A DNA stretch of 64,000 nucleotides from Methylobacterium sp. SyP6R (GTDB taxonomy: Bacteria > Pseudomonadota > Alphaproteobacteria > Rhizobiales > Beijerinckiaceae): NCBI RefSeq assembly GCF_019216885.1, contig NZ_JAAQRC020000001.1:3844501-3908500 (forward strand). Direction: 5' to 3'. The notes beneath the pieces were generated by a model. The model saw only the letters and a program-made list of their open reading frames with translations. It did not search any database and was not told the DNA's origin. Each line of letters starts with the position of its first letter. Within the stretch, counting starts at the first letter, position 1. Both the position numbers and the translations under genes were made by a program. Shown one piece after another: positions 8,859-18,504 of the stretch.

Positions 8859-8870
8859 CGCTCTCGGCTC

Positions 8871-8907
8871 CACGACTCGTAACGTTACGAGTCGTGTCAC
8901 GAGTCGG
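8871..8907. promoter_or_regulatory. Perfect palindromic operator with an extra half-site
   Basis: Bases 8871-8896 form a perfect 26-bp palindrome with half-site CACGACTCGTAAC. A further inverted-orientation copy of the core, ACGAGTCG, follows at 8899-8906. Three copies of ACGACTCGT or its complement within 36 bp directly before the start of the small gene suggest cooperative binding of a dimeric repressor. Confidence 0.65.
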
Positions 8908-9376
8908 GCCTGCGCCGCAACGCGGAGTCGAGATTCGGCGGTGGATGTTAAATTCGATTCACAGACGAATCGGGCGTGGGGCCGCTGCGAGTCCCCTGGC
9001 ATGGTGATCTGGCATCCCGACGCGGCTCCACCGGTCGATTCGTGAAGAGTTCCATGCGGGATTCGGGAGAATCGTCGGCAATAGCTTCGAATCGGTGGGT
9101 TGGTCTTGGGAGCGGCGGGGTTCACCGGGGTCAAGCGGGGGTGGGGTGCCTCTCTTCCCTCTCGCGGCGGAACTGGTCTGGAAACCGAAGAGGCGCGGGT
9201 TTCCGCCTCGCCCCGCGGGCGGGGCGAGGAGGGTTCCCGCGCCGCCTCGGTCAAAGCTTATCCCCAGACCGCGCCTCCTCGGCCGATCGGCCTAACCCCC
9301 GGCACGTTGTGAGAGCTAGGCTCCTCCGGATACCGTCGCGACGGCCGGGGGTACACCGGCGACGGGGTGAGACGGG
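8908..9376. repeat. Gene-free stretch with a hairpin element
   Basis: No gene is evident here. A dyad CGATTC-N6-GAATCG lies at 8955-8972. Bases 9175-9273 form an imperfect long stem-loop, with GAAGAGGCGCGGGTTT answered by a diverged copy and centred on CCTCGCCCC/GGGGCGAGG at 9206-9229. It resembles a short version of repeat family B found at 20.6, 23.0 and 30.6 kb. The remainder is the presumed promoter of the TRAP binding protein. Confidence 0.55.
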
Positions 9377-10387
9377 ATGCCGACGCGCAGGACGATCGTG
9401 CAGGGTCTGGGAGCGGGCCTGGTCCTGAGCCCCCTCCCCTTCCGCCGGGCCCGGGCCGACGCGCTGCGGCTGAGCATGGGCTCGCCGATGCCGCAGGCGC
9501 ATCCGGCCACTACCTGCCTCGTCGAGGCGCTCGACGCGATCCGGGCCGAGAGCCAGGGCCGGATCGACATCACGCTCTATCCCGACAGCCAGCTCGGCAG
9601 CGAGCTGAGCATGCAGTCGCAGCTGCGCTCGGGCGCCATCGCCTTCACCCTCGCCTCGGCGAGTTCGCTCCAGACCCTGGTGCCCCTCGCCGGCATTCCG
9701 GGCCTGGCCTACGCCTTCTCGGGCTACGTGCCGCTCTGGGCCGCCCTCGACGGCGGGCCGCTGAGCGAGCGCATCCGGGACGCCCTGGCGAAGTTCGGCC
9801 TCAAGGCCTTCCGCGTCGTCGACAACGGGTTTCGCGACGTCATCACCGGCGCACGGCCGGTCGAGGCGGTGGCCGATCTCCAGGGCCTCAAGATCCGGGT
9901 GCCGCCGAGCCCGCTCCTGACCTCCCTGTTCCGGGCGCTCGGCGCCGCGCCGACCACCATCAACCTCGCCGAGACCTATGCCGCCCTGCAGACCCGGGTG
10001 GCCGACGGGATGGAGAACTCGCTGCCGCAGATCGAGGCGACGCGGGTCTACGAGGTCCAGAAGTACCTCTCGCGCACCGGCCATTCCTGGGACGGGCTGT
10101 GGATCCTCGCCCATGGCCGGACCTGGGATGCCCTGCCGAACGAGGCCCGCGCCCTGATCGGCCGCCACTTCGACACGGCGGTCGAGCGCCAGCGGCAGGC
10201 CTTCGTCCAGATGAACACGCAAGCCGAGGCGCGGCTGCGCGCCAGGGGCCTCGTCGTCACCAGGCCGGATCATGCGCCCTTCCGGGCCGCCCTGGAGCGG
10301 GCGGGCTACTATGCCGAGTGGAAGGGCCGGTTCGGCGCGGAGGCGTGGGGCGCGCTCGAGCGCTATACCGGCCCGCTCGGGGTGTGA
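9377..10387 (+). CDS. TRAP transporter substrate-binding protein (DctP family)
   Basis: This 336-residue protein is a periplasmic binding protein of the DctP family, which delivers carboxylates or related solutes to TRAP transporters. The N-terminus MPTRRTIVQGLGAGLVL has a twin-arginine-like start and a hydrophobic core, with probable cleavage after RARADA. Family features include GRIDITLYPDSQLGSELSM, the central LKIRVPPSPLLTSLFRALGAAPT and VADGMENSLPQIEA. The membrane subunits DctQ and DctM are not found nearby, so it is an orphan here and may work with a transporter elsewhere. It is followed 112 bases later by a sarcosine-oxidase-like gene on the same strand. Confidence 0.85.
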   Translation: MPTRRTIVQGLGAGLVLSPLPFRRARADALRLSMGSPMPQAHPATTCLVEALDAIRAESQGRIDITLYPDSQLGSELSMQSQLRSGAIAFTLASASSLQTLVPLAGIPGLAYAFSGYVPLWAALDGGPLSERIRDALAKFGLKAFRVVDNGFRDVITGARPVEAVADLQGLKIRVPPSPLLTSLFRALGAAPTTINLAETYAALQTRVADGMENSLPQIEATRVYEVQKYLSRTGHSWDGLWILAHGRTWDALPNEARALIGRHFDTAVERQRQAFVQMNTQAEARLRARGLVVTRPDHAPFRAALERAGYYAEWKGRFGAEAWGALERYTGPLGV

Positions 10388-10499
10388 CTCGGGAGGGGCC
10401 TTCCTGGCGAGCCCCTGCCCTGCGGGCGGATGCCTTGCCCCGCTTCCCCCGTTTCGGGCAGCCTCCGGTCGAACGAAGCGAGCGGGGCAGGGCGTGACG

Positions 10500-11675
10500 A
10501 TGAGCGAGCGGGCGGATTTCCTGGTGATCGGCCTCGGGGCCATGGGCAGCGCGGCGCTCTACCAGCTCGCCAGGCGCGGCGCCTCGGTGATCGGCCTCGA
10601 CCGGTTCGCGCCCCCGCACACCATGGGTTCGAGCCACGGCGAGACGCGCATCACCCGGCAGGCGATCGGCGAGGGGCGCGATTACGTGCCCTTCGTCCTC
10701 GACGCGCACCGGATCTGGCGCGAACTGGAGGCCGAGACCGGCGAGAGCCTGCTTCACGCCTGCGGCGCCCTGGTGATGGCGCCCGGCAGCGGCACCAACT
10801 CGCATCACGGCAAGCCGGATTTCGTGCGCAACTCCATCGCGGCCGCCCGCGACTTCGGCATCCCGCACGAGGTGCTGGACGGGCGCGAGGTGGCCCGCCG
10901 CTTCCCGCAATTCCTCGGCCTCGACGGCGGCGAGATCGCCTATTACGAGCCCGGCGGCGGCTACGTCCGGCCCGAGGCCTGCATCGCCGCGCAGCTCAAG
11001 CGGGCCGCCGACCTCGGCGCCACGATCCGCACCGGAATCGAAGTGCTGTCGATCGCTCGAGACGGCGACGGCGTGCGGGTCGAGACCTCGGCCGGCACCT
11101 TCCTCGCCGGTGAGGTGGTGGTGTCGGCGGGCGCCTGGACCGCCCCGCTCCTCGGGGCGCCGTTCGACCGCCTGCTCGACGTGAAACGCCAGACCCTGCA
11201 CTGGTATGCCCTCGACGAGACCAAGGCCTATGGTCCCGACGCGCCGGTCTATATCTGGATGCACGGTACGACGGACACCGATTACTTCTACGGCTTCCCG
11301 CCGCAAGCCGGCGAGACCAGCGTCAAGGTCGCGACCGAGCAATATGCGGACGGCACGACCGCCGACGCCGCCGACCGGACCGTCCATCCGGAGGAATCGG
11401 CCGGGATGTACCGGCACCACATTGCCGGGCGCCTCGCGGGGGCGACGCCGCAGGTCGTCCGGGCCGCCGCCTGCCTCTACACCGTCACCCCCGACCGGGG
11501 CTTCATCATCGACCGGCATCCGGGCAACGCCCGAATCCTGGTGGTGTCGGCGTGCTCCGGCCACGGCTTCAAGCACTCGGCCGGCATCGGCGCCGCCGCG
11601 GCCGAGGTGATGACCGAGGGGCGCAGCCGGGTCGACCTCCGGCCCTTCTCCCTCGACCGCTTCGCGCGGAGTTGA
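10500..11675 (+). CDS. Monomeric sarcosine oxidase / N-methyl amino acid oxidase-like flavoprotein
   Basis: This 391-residue enzyme belongs to the MSOX/N-methyltryptophan oxidase family, which oxidises secondary amines such as sarcosine to an imine with release of hydrogen peroxide. The FAD-binding motif is FLVIGLGAMGSAALYQLARRG at the N-terminus. C325 in CLYTVTPDRGFIID matches the cysteine that binds FAD covalently in MSOX. CSGHGFKHSAGIG follows near residue 352, and the length is normal (about 390). The ATG at 10500 gives MSERADFLVIG. It may be co-transcribed with the TRAP binding protein upstream. The true amine substrate is not known. Confidence 0.85.
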   Translation: MSERADFLVIGLGAMGSAALYQLARRGASVIGLDRFAPPHTMGSSHGETRITRQAIGEGRDYVPFVLDAHRIWRELEAETGESLLHACGALVMAPGSGTNSHHGKPDFVRNSIAAARDFGIPHEVLDGREVARRFPQFLGLDGGEIAYYEPGGGYVRPEACIAAQLKRAADLGATIRTGIEVLSIARDGDGVRVETSAGTFLAGEVVVSAGAWTAPLLGAPFDRLLDVKRQTLHWYALDETKAYGPDAPVYIWMHGTTDTDYFYGFPPQAGETSVKVATEQYADGTTADAADRTVHPEESAGMYRHHIAGRLAGATPQVVRAAACLYTVTPDRGFIIDRHPGNARILVVSACSGHGFKHSAGIGAAAAEVMTEGRSRVDLRPFSLDRFARS

Positions 11676-11924
11676 CGCCCGCACCACCCTGGACGCTCGG
11701 CACAGACCTGACGGCTATACGTTTCAACAAAGCTACAATGCGATATCAGGTCGGGCCGCAAGGCTGGACCGACCCTTCACGCCTGCCGTTTCGATGATTC
11801 CGACCGCGCAACCGGGTGGCGACCTCGCGATGCAAGTGTTCGATCTCGCGCCCACCTCGCTGTGGCTGCAGGATCTCGGCGCACCGACATTGGGAGTCTG
11901 TTTGATGGCCTCAGGCGCCCGCTC

Positions 11925-12186
11925 CCACACACGACCTCATCCTGAGGTATCATACGCTTTCCGATTGATCGCTTCGCGATGCGGAAAGCGGCTTCGCTCA
12001 GGCGCCGCGCGGGCTGATGATCCGGAATCCGGACGTGATCGTCCGGATTCCGTATAGTCGATTGAAAATCGACTGACCTCGAAGGAGGGTTCCAGGGATC
12101 GTGAAGATGTCTGGAGCCATCCTTCGAGGATCCTTTCAGTCTGCGATCTCCGATCTCCAGTATCTCAGGATGAGGTCGAAGATGGG
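11925..12186. repeat. Palindromic repeat family A, copy 2 (enlarged)
   Basis: Arms GACCTCATCCTGAGGTAT (11933) and ATCTCAGGATGAGGTC (12162) mark a family A element, but the interior is about 120 bp longer than in other copies. The extra part contains its own perfect hairpin, GGAATCCGGAC-N6-GTCCGGATTCC at 12023-12050. With its flanks the element occupies most of the gap between the oxidase and the LysR gene; no gene is seen in 11676-12227. Confidence 0.8.
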
Positions 12187-12227
12187 AAAAGCTCACAAAG
12201 CCGAGCGAACAGGCTCCGACGTGCCGC

Positions 12228-13139
12228 TCATCCCATGACCCCCGTCGCCGTCGTCTCGTAGCCCGCCAGTTCCTCGCGCACGACCGCGAGGAAGCCGTCG
12301 ATGAGCGGGTTGTTGAGGTGGCGGCTCGGGAACAGGGCGTGGCCGTGGAACGGGATCTCGGGCCGGAACGGCCGGAAGGCGATGCCGCTGCGGCGGTAAT
12401 CGTCGGCCGCGATCGGGTTCACGATGCCGACGCCCAGCCCCTGCTCGACCAGGGCGCAGATGGTCGCCCCGAACGGCGTCTCCAGCATCAGCTGGCGGCG
12501 GATGCCGGCGGCCTCGAAGGCGCGGTCGACCCGGGTCCGCGCCCCGTCCTCCAGGGACAGGGAGACGAAGGATTCCCCCTCCAGGTCCTCCGGCACGATG
12601 ACGGCCCGTTCCGCCAGCCGGTGGCCGGGCGGCAGGGCGCACAGGCCCGGAATCGCGTAGAGCGGGCGAGACTCGATGAATGGCGTCTCGACGACGTTCG
12701 CCATGAAGCCGATGTCGCAATAGGAGGCCGACATCCAGCGCATCACCGTGCCGTCGCTTCCCATCTGCAGCGAGATCGCGACAGTCGGGAAATGCTCGCG
12801 ATAGCGCCGGATGCAGCGCGGGATGAAGCCGAGCGCCATCACGGGCATCGCGGCGACCCGCAGGCGCCCGCTGCCGAACACCCGGATGTCGCGCGCGACC
12901 TGGGCCAGGTTCTCCAGCCCCAGGAAGCTGCGCTCGACCTCGCGGTAGAACGACAATCCCTCGTCGGTCGGGCGCAGGCGCCCGGCCAGACGCTCGAACA
13001 GGGTGAGGCCGGTCGCCGCTTCGAGTTCCGCGATCAGCCGGCTGACGCTCGGCTGCGAGGTGCGCAGGGCCTGTGCCGCCGCCGTCATCGATCCGCGCAG
13101 CATCACGACGCGGAAAGCCTCGACCTGCCTCAGATTCAT
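12228..13139 (-). CDS. LysR-family transcriptional regulator
   Basis: This 303-residue protein is a LysR-type regulator. The N-terminal winged helix reads MNLRQVEAFRVVMLRGSMTAAAQALRTSQPSVSRLIAELE, followed by a ligand-binding domain that contains GRLRVAAMPVMALGFIPRCI and GVGIVNPIAADDYRRSG. The length is typical. It is divergent from the threonine-synthase-like gene at 13222, with only 82 bp between the two starts. By the usual LysR pattern it probably controls the amino-acid transport operon at 13.2-20.6 kb, and its ligand may be that operon's substrate. Confidence 0.92.
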   Translation of the reverse strand: MNLRQVEAFRVVMLRGSMTAAAQALRTSQPSVSRLIAELEAATGLTLFERLAGRLRPTDEGLSFYREVERSFLGLENLAQVARDIRVFGSGRLRVAAMPVMALGFIPRCIRRYREHFPTVAISLQMGSDGTVMRWMSASYCDIGFMANVVETPFIESRPLYAIPGLCALPPGHRLAERAVIVPEDLEGESFVSLSLEDGARTRVDRAFEAAGIRRQLMLETPFGATICALVEQGLGVGIVNPIAADDYRRSGIAFRPFRPEIPFHGHALFPSRHLNNPLIDGFLAVVREELAGYETTATGVMG

Positions 13140-13221
13140 GCATCACCCCATATCAGCCGTGAATAGCATGCGCAAAAACCAGCATTTGACCAGATAGGGG
13201 AAGCCCCACACACTGCTCGCC

Positions 13222-14358
13222 ATGTCCGAGCAGATCGCCGTACAGATCCAGTCCCCGAGCGGGCTCTCCTGCCTGCGCTGCGACTTCGCGCTCCCCCTCG
13301 GAGACCACGACGCGGGGTGCCCGCGTTGCGCGGCCGAGGAGCACGCATCGAACCTGCGCCTCGTCTTTCGCGGTGCAGCACAGGGCCGGATCGTGTTGCC
13401 CCCGACCGGCGGCATCTCGCTCGGCGAGGGTGGAACACCGCAGGTCGAGGCGCCGGACCTTGCCGCCGAGGCGGGGCTAGGCCGGCTGTCCCTGAAGCTC
13501 GAATGGTGCAACCCGACCGGCTCGCACAAGGACCGGATGAGCGCCCCGCTGCTCGCCCGGGCGCGCGAGCGCGGCGCCACGCTGGTGGCGGCGGCCTCGA
13601 GCGGCAATGCCGGCGTGTCGCTGGCGGCCTATGCGGCGCGGGCGGGACTGGCGGCCGAGATCGCCACGACCCCCTCCATGCCCGACGGCGCCCGCCGGGC
13701 GATCCGTGCCACCGGCGCCCGGCTGGTCGAGGTCGCCGACACTGCGGCGCGCTGGGAGCATGTCGGGCGGCTCGCCGCCGAGGGGGCCTTCGCCGCCACC
13801 AACTACCGGCGGCCGGCTTTGGGCACCAACCCGTTCGGGATCGCCGGCTACAAGGCGCTCGCGGCCGAGATCGCCGCCGACGGTTTGCCCGACCTCGTCG
13901 TGGTGCCGTGCGCCCGGGGCGACCTCTTGTCGGGGCTGCTGCTCGGATTCCAGGAACTCGGGCGCGGGATGCCGCGGCTCGTCGCCGTCGAGCCGTTCCC
14001 GCGCCTCGCCCGCGTCCTCGCCGGGGCCGATTATCGCGAGTCGTTTCCGGGCCGGACGGCGCAGCTGTCGATCGGCGGCGACACCGTGACCTTCCAGGCG
14101 CTCCACGCCCTGCGGGAGAGCCGCGGCACGGCGGTCGTCGTCGACGACGCGGCCGCGCGGGCCGCGCAAATGCGCCTTGGCCGGGCCGGTCTCCACGCCG
14201 AGCTCTCCGCCGCCGCCGGCGTCGCGGCCCTGTCCGTGCTTGGCGCCGAGGGCGCGCTCACCGGCCGTCACGCCGTCGCGGTCCTGACCGGCTCCGGCGC
14301 GGGCGCCATGGACGCACCGACCGACACGAATCCATTCGACCAGAGAGGACCCCGATGA
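13222..14358 (+). CDS. Threonine synthase-like PLP enzyme
   Basis: This 378-residue protein has the fold-type II PLP layout of threonine synthase. An N-terminal zinc-ribbon (C17, C20, C33, C36) is followed by the lysine motif CNPTGSHKDRMSAP (K103), the phosphate-binding loop ASSGNAGVSLA and a late GSGAG. True threonine synthases take O-phosphohomoserine, but this gene lies in a LysR-controlled amino-acid uptake operon with a lyase and a flavin oxidase. A beta- or gamma-elimination on an imported amino acid is therefore an alternative. Its stop overlaps the ATG of the binding-protein gene by 4 bases (ATGA), showing translational coupling. I see no other threonine-pathway gene here. Confidence 0.8.
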   Translation: MSEQIAVQIQSPSGLSCLRCDFALPLGDHDAGCPRCAAEEHASNLRLVFRGAAQGRIVLPPTGGISLGEGGTPQVEAPDLAAEAGLGRLSLKLEWCNPTGSHKDRMSAPLLARARERGATLVAAASSGNAGVSLAAYAARAGLAAEIATTPSMPDGARRAIRATGARLVEVADTAARWEHVGRLAAEGAFAATNYRRPALGTNPFGIAGYKALAAEIAADGLPDLVVVPCARGDLLSGLLLGFQELGRGMPRLVAVEPFPRLARVLAGADYRESFPGRTAQLSIGGDTVTFQALHALRESRGTAVVVDDAAARAAQMRLGRAGLHAELSAAAGVAALSVLGAEGALTGRHAVAVLTGSGAGAMDAPTDTNPFDQRGPR

Positions 14359-15194
14359 CCCTGCTCCGGCACCTCGCCCGCACCGCCCTTGCGGCCGTCA
14401 CTCTCGCCGCCGGCCTGTCCGCGGCGGCCGCCCAGGCGCTGCCGCCGCTGCCGAAGGCGATCCAGGCCGCGGGCGTGCTGCGGGCCGGGGTGCGCTGCGA
14501 TCAGCCGCCCTACGGCTACAAGGACGAATCGGGCAACTTCGCCGGCATCGAGACCGACATGGCGATCCAGATCGCCGCCTGGGCCTTCGGCTCCCCGGAC
14601 AAGATCGAGCTGACCTGCGTCACCGCCGAGAACCGCATCCCGCAGCTGATGGGCAAGAAGGTCGACATCCTCATCGCCACCCTCGGGGTGACGCCGGAGC
14701 GGGCCCGGGTGATCGAGTTCTCGAAGCCCTACCGCTGGGGCGGCTCGGACATGCTGGTCGCGAAGGACAGCCCGATCAGGAAGCTCGACGACGTCGCCGG
14801 CAAGACCGTGATCATGCTCAAGGGCTCGACCCAGGCGAAGTGGTTCGAGGACAACATGCCCAAGGTCGAGACCTTGAGGCTCAACACCGCCTCGGACGCC
14901 CTCCAGTCACTCAAGCAGGGCCGCGGCGACGCCTATACGCACGATGCCGCGACCCTGGTGGTTGTCGCCGCCAAGGACCCGTCCTTGCGCCTCGTCGGAG
15001 AATCCTTCGCGGTGACGGATGCCGCCGCGGGCCTGCGCAAGAACGATCCCGAATGGCTCGCCTATGTCGATGCGGCGCTCGCCCGGATGAAGGCGGACGG
15101 TCTCTACGCGAAGTGGGTCGACAAATGGGTGCCGGCCGACCTGCGCCCGTTCTACGCCGAGGCCTTCACGAAGCCGAAGCCGACGGCGCGCTGA
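14355..15194 (+). CDS. Amino-acid ABC transporter substrate-binding protein
   Basis: This 279-residue periplasmic protein is a family 3 solute-binding protein for polar or basic amino acids. It has a Sec signal (LARTALAAVTLAAGLSAAAAQA). Family features are GVLRAGVRCDQPPYGYKD, GIETDMAIQIAAWAFG, DILIATLGVTPERARVIEFS and YTHDAATLVVVA. It starts inside the last codons of the threonine-synthase-like gene and is followed by a palindromic repeat before the two permease genes. It should bind the operon's substrate, which is unknown. Confidence 0.9.
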   Translation: MTLLRHLARTALAAVTLAAGLSAAAAQALPPLPKAIQAAGVLRAGVRCDQPPYGYKDESGNFAGIETDMAIQIAAWAFGSPDKIELTCVTAENRIPQLMGKKVDILIATLGVTPERARVIEFSKPYRWGGSDMLVAKDSPIRKLDDVAGKTVIMLKGSTQAKWFEDNMPKVETLRLNTASDALQSLKQGRGDAYTHDAATLVVVAAKDPSLRLVGESFAVTDAAAGLRKNDPEWLAYVDAALARMKADGLYAKWVDKWVPADLRPFYAEAFTKPKPTAR

Positions 15195-15226
15195 GGGCCT
15201 GAGCCTCCTCTACGCAGAGGCTGTCC

Positions 15227-15455
15227 GGGGATAGGCAAAGGCGCAGGTTTTCCCCTCCCCCCTCTGCGGGGGAGGGTGCCCGGCGGAGCCGGGTGGGAGA
15301 GGGGCAGCGCGACGATGCTCCAGGTGGCGTCCGTCATCACGGTCGCGACCTCTCCGGAACCGGCGTCCCCTCTCCCGCCCCACTCCGTGGGGCACCCTCC
15401 CCCGCAGAGGGGGGAGGGGGAAACCCGCGCCACACCCTTCCCGGGCTGCCCTGGC
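15227..15455. repeat. Palindromic repeat family D, copy 1
   Basis: The element has arms CCCCTCCCCCCTCTGCGGG (15252) and CCCGCAGAGGGGGGAGGGG (15401), with inner stems such as CGGTTCCGGAG-type sequence and GGGAGAGGGG/CCCCTCTCCC. It lies between the binding-protein stop and the permease start inside an operon. Its central part is inverted relative to the second copy at 40.4 kb. It preserves the uninterrupted site that is split by a mobile element in that copy. Confidence 0.8.
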
Positions 15456-15551
15456 ACGAGGGAAGAAGAGAAAGCTACAGCGTCTACAGCGGGTTGGCTC
15501 TCGTAGACGACCGACCGATCCGCCACCCCCCGACCACGAAGAGAGGCCGGC

Positions 15552-16214
15552 ATGGAGTTCGATCTCGCCTACCTGATGGCGCAGGGGCCGGCGCTCATGC
15601 GCGGCCTGTGGCTCACGGTGCAGGTCAGCCTGATCGCGATCGTGCTCTCCGTCATCCTCGGCCTCCTCGGCGCGGCGGTGCGGGTGCTCGAGGTGCCGGT
15701 GCTCGGCCGGGTCGTGGCGGGCTATGTCGAGTTCATCCGCAACACGCCGATGCTGGCGCAGCTGTTCTTCATCTTCTACGGCCTGCCCGGCATCGGCGTG
15801 AAGCTGTCGCTGTTCTGGTCGGGCGTGCTGTGCCTGACGCTGTGGGCGGGCGCCTACCAGATCGAGAACCTGCGCGGCGGGCTTGCCACCGTGGGCAAGG
15901 GCCTGCGCGAGGCCTCCTATGCCCTCGGGCTCACGCCCTGGCGCTTCTTCCACCTCGTCGCCGCGCCACTGGCGATCCGGGTGGCGCTGCCGGCGATGCT
16001 CAACACCGCGATCTCGCTCCTGAAGAACTCGTCCTACCTCCAGGCGATCGGGCTCGCCGAACTCACTTTTGTCGCGATCGACCGGATCTCGATGGATTTC
16101 CGCACCCTCGAGATGTTCGCGGCGATCTGCGTGATCTACCTCGCGCTGGTCCTCGCCCTGTCGTTCCTCGCGAGCCGGCTCGAATGGCGGCTCAACGCGC
16201 CGTTCCGGCACTGA
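15552..16214 (+). CDS. Amino-acid ABC transporter permease (first)
   Basis: This 220-residue inner-membrane protein is a HisM/HisQ-type permease of the polar amino-acid uptake family. It starts MEFDLAYLMAQGPALMRGLW and has about five hydrophobic segments. EFIRNTPMLAQLFFIFYGLP and the EAA-loop GLREASYALGLTPWRFF are typical of the family. GAGAGG lies upstream of the ATG at 15552. It should pair with the permease at 16228 and the ATPase at 18501. Confidence 0.92.
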   Translation: MEFDLAYLMAQGPALMRGLWLTVQVSLIAIVLSVILGLLGAAVRVLEVPVLGRVVAGYVEFIRNTPMLAQLFFIFYGLPGIGVKLSLFWSGVLCLTLWAGAYQIENLRGGLATVGKGLREASYALGLTPWRFFHLVAAPLAIRVALPAMLNTAISLLKNSSYLQAIGLAELTFVAIDRISMDFRTLEMFAAICVIYLALVLALSFLASRLEWRLNAPFRH

Positions 16215-16227
16215 AGGGGCGCAATCG

Positions 16228-16944
16228 ATGGATCTCCTCGTCCGGAACCTGCCCTTCATCCTCCAGGGCCTCGGGCTGACCCTGGCGCTCTCGCTCACTA
16301 CGCTCCTCTTCGTGACGCTCCTGTCCGGGCTCCTCGGCATCCTGGCGACTTTGCGGTTCCGGGCCTTGCGCATCCTGGTGCGGATCTGGGTCGAGCTGTT
16401 TCGCGACATCCCGCTGATCGTGAACATCTTCCTGGTGTTCTTCGTCGCGCCCCTCGCCGGCCTCGACCTGACGCCGTTCTGGGCGGTGACGGTCGGCCTG
16501 TCGCTCTGGGGCAGCGCCAACGGCGCCGAGATCGTGCGCGGCGGCCTCAACGCCGTGCCGCGCCACCAATGGCAGAGCGCGGCGGCGCTCGGGCTCAAGA
16601 CCTGGGAGGTCTACGGCTTCATCACCGGCCCGCAGGCGTTGCGGGCCATCCTGCCGCCCTTCGTCGGGCTGCTCACGCTCCTGATCCAGGCGACCTCGCT
16701 CGGCGCCCTCGTCGGCGTCGGCGAGTTCTTCAAGGTCGGCCAGATCATCGTCGAGCGCACCACGATGATGGAGGGCTGGAACCCGGCCTTCCTCGTCTAC
16801 GGCGCCGTGCTCGTCACCTATTTCGTGATCTGCTCCGGCCTGTCCTGGTTCGGCCGCTGGCTCGAACGGCGCCTCGGCCGGACTCAAAGCCGTCCCGTCC
16901 CCGCAGCCTCCGCCGCGACGGCACCCGCCCCGCAGCTTCCCTGA
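16228..16944 (+). CDS. Amino-acid ABC transporter permease (second)
   Basis: This 238-residue inner-membrane protein is the second HisM/HisQ-type permease. It starts MDLLVRNLPFILQGLGLTLAL. The segments ELFRDIPLIVNIFLVFF and AEIVRGGLNAVPRHQWQSAAALGL match the conserved TM3 entry and the EAA loop. It lies 13 bases after the first permease. The C-terminal 20 residues are rich in Pro and Ala and probably disordered. Confidence 0.92.
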   Translation: MDLLVRNLPFILQGLGLTLALSLTTLLFVTLLSGLLGILATLRFRALRILVRIWVELFRDIPLIVNIFLVFFVAPLAGLDLTPFWAVTVGLSLWGSANGAEIVRGGLNAVPRHQWQSAAALGLKTWEVYGFITGPQALRAILPPFVGLLTLLIQATSLGALVGVGEFFKVGQIIVERTTMMEGWNPAFLVYGAVLVTYFVICSGLSWFGRWLERRLGRTQSRPVPAASAATAPAPQLP

Positions 16945-17004
16945 ACCCTGGCGCGACCGGCCGCGGCCGGCCCGGCCCTAAGATCTAACAAAAAGGTCTC
17001 AGCC

Positions 17005-18504
17005 ATGGAATCGAAGGTCAGCCGCCGGCTCACCGAGCCGGTCGCCAAGGAAGTGTGCGAGCACATCTACGCGCCGCGCCTGGCACGCGACTTCCACGCC
17101 GTGTTCGCGGCGATGACCGACCTCAACCAGGCCCACGTGCTGATGCTGGCGGGGTGCGGGTTGATCGCCCCGGCCTCGGCCCGGGCGCTGGCGGCGGGCC
17201 TGCTGCGGATGGAGGAGGAGGGCCCCGGCGCCGTGCCCCTCGATCCCGAGCGCGAGGATTCGTACTTCAACTACGAGGCGCAGCTGATCCGGCTGATCGG
17301 CCAGGATGCCGGCGGGCGGATGCACATCGCCCGCAGCCGCAACGACCTGACCTCCGCCCTCGACCGGATGCGGGCCCGCGACCTCCTGCTCGATGCCGGC
17401 CAGGCGCTGCTCTCGGTCGAGGAACATGCCCTCGACGGCGCCTACCGGTTCCGCGACGTGGTGATGCCCGGCTACACCCATCTCCAGCCGGCCCAGCCCG
17501 TCACCTACGGCTTCTACCTCGCGGGAATCGCCCAGGCGCTGGCGCGGGATTTCGGCCGCCTGTCGGATGCCTGGGCCCGCACCAATCTCAGCCCGCTCGG
17601 GGCGGGCGCGCTCGCCGGCACCGCCTTCGCGATCGACCGGGATCGCCTTGCCGCGAGCCTCGGCTTCGACGGGCTCGTCGAGAACACCCTCGATGCCGTC
17701 GCGACCCGCGATTTCGGCCTCGAGATCCTGGCCGGCCTGTCGCAGGTCGCGATCGGCTGGAGCCGGGTGGCGCAGGATTACCACGTGCTGGTCTCGCACG
17801 AGTTCCAGACCATCGAGTTTCCCGACCGGGTCACCGGCACCTCCAGCATCATGCCGCAGAAGAAGAACCCGGTGGTGCTGGAGCACCTGAAGGGCAAGGC
17901 CGGCCAGATGCTCGGCCTCTACGTGGCGGCGGCGAGCGCCGTGAAGGGCACGCACTTCACCAACACCATCGACGGCAACCGCGAGACGATGCGCGGGGTG
18001 TGGGAGGCCGGCGAGGAAACCCTGCGCTGCCTGTCCCTGTTCGACCTCGTCATCGCCACCGCCCGGCCCAACGCCGCCCTGATGCGCCGGCGCGTCACCG
18101 AGGATTTCGCCTCCGCCACCGACCTCGCCGATCTGATGGTGCGCGAGGCCGGCCTGTCCTTCCGCGAGGCGCACCACGTCGTCGGCGCGGTGGTGCGGGC
18201 GGCGATGGATGCGGGCCTCTCCGCCGACGGCATCACGCCGGACATGGTCGACGAGGCGGCCCAGGCCCAGATCGGCCGGCCCCTCGGGCTCTCCGGCGAG
18301 GCGGTGCGGGGGAGCCTCGATCCGGCTGCGAGCGTCGCCGCCCGCACCCTGCCGGGCGGTCCGGCACCGGAGGCGGTCGCCCGCGCGGTCGAGGCGGCGC
18401 AACGACGGCTGGAGACGCGCCGCGCCGCCCTCGTCGCCCGGCGCACGGGGCTCCAGGCGGCGCGCGACGCGCTCAAGCGGGCGGTGCGGGAGCTGGCCGC
18501 ATGA
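17005..18504 (+). CDS. Argininosuccinate lyase-like C-N lyase
   Basis: This 499-residue protein belongs to the fumarase/aspartase superfamily closest to argininosuccinate lyase, which splits N-substituted aspartates into an amine and fumarate. All signature regions are intact: [16 protein letters not shown], the histidine region [11 protein letters not shown] and the flexible serine loop [12 protein letters not shown] (residues 278-289). It sits inside an amino-acid uptake operon rather than with arginine genes, so a catabolic lyase acting on an imported N-substituted aspartate, as in EDDS lyase, is a reasonable inference. Its stop overlaps the ATPase start by 4 bases. Compared with argininosuccinate lyase (about 460) it has an extended C-terminal helix rich in Arg and Ala. 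Confidence 0.87.
   Translation: MESKVSRRLTEPVAKEVCEHIYAPRLARDFHAVFAAMTDLNQAHVLMLAGCGLIAPASARALAAGLLRMEEEGPGAVPLDPEREDSYFNYEAQLIRLIGQDAGGRMHIARSRNDLTSALDRMRARDLLLDAGQALLSVEEHALDGAYRFRDVVMPGYTHLQPAQPVTYGFYLAGIAQALARDFGRLSDAWARTNLSPLGAGALAGTAFAIDRDRLAASLGFDGLVENTLDAVATRDFGLEILAGLSQVAIGWSRVAQDYHVLVSHEFQTIEFPDRVTGTSSIMPQKKNPVVLEHLKGKAGQMLGLYVAAASAVKGTHFTNTIDGNRETMRGVWEAGEETLRCLSLFDLVIATARPNAALMRRRVTEDFASATDLADLMVREAGLSFREAHHVVGAVVRAAMDAGLSADGITPDMVDEAAQAQIGRPLGLSGEAVRGSLDPAASVAARTLPGGPAPEAVARAVEAAQRRLETRRAALVARRTGLQAARDALKRAVRELAA

Noticed and set aside
17005..18504. Lyase as the arginine-biosynthetic argininosuccinate lyase
   Set aside because: It is embedded in a LysR-controlled amino-acid uptake operon between permease and ATPase genes, with no other arginine genes, so a catabolic role is more likely.
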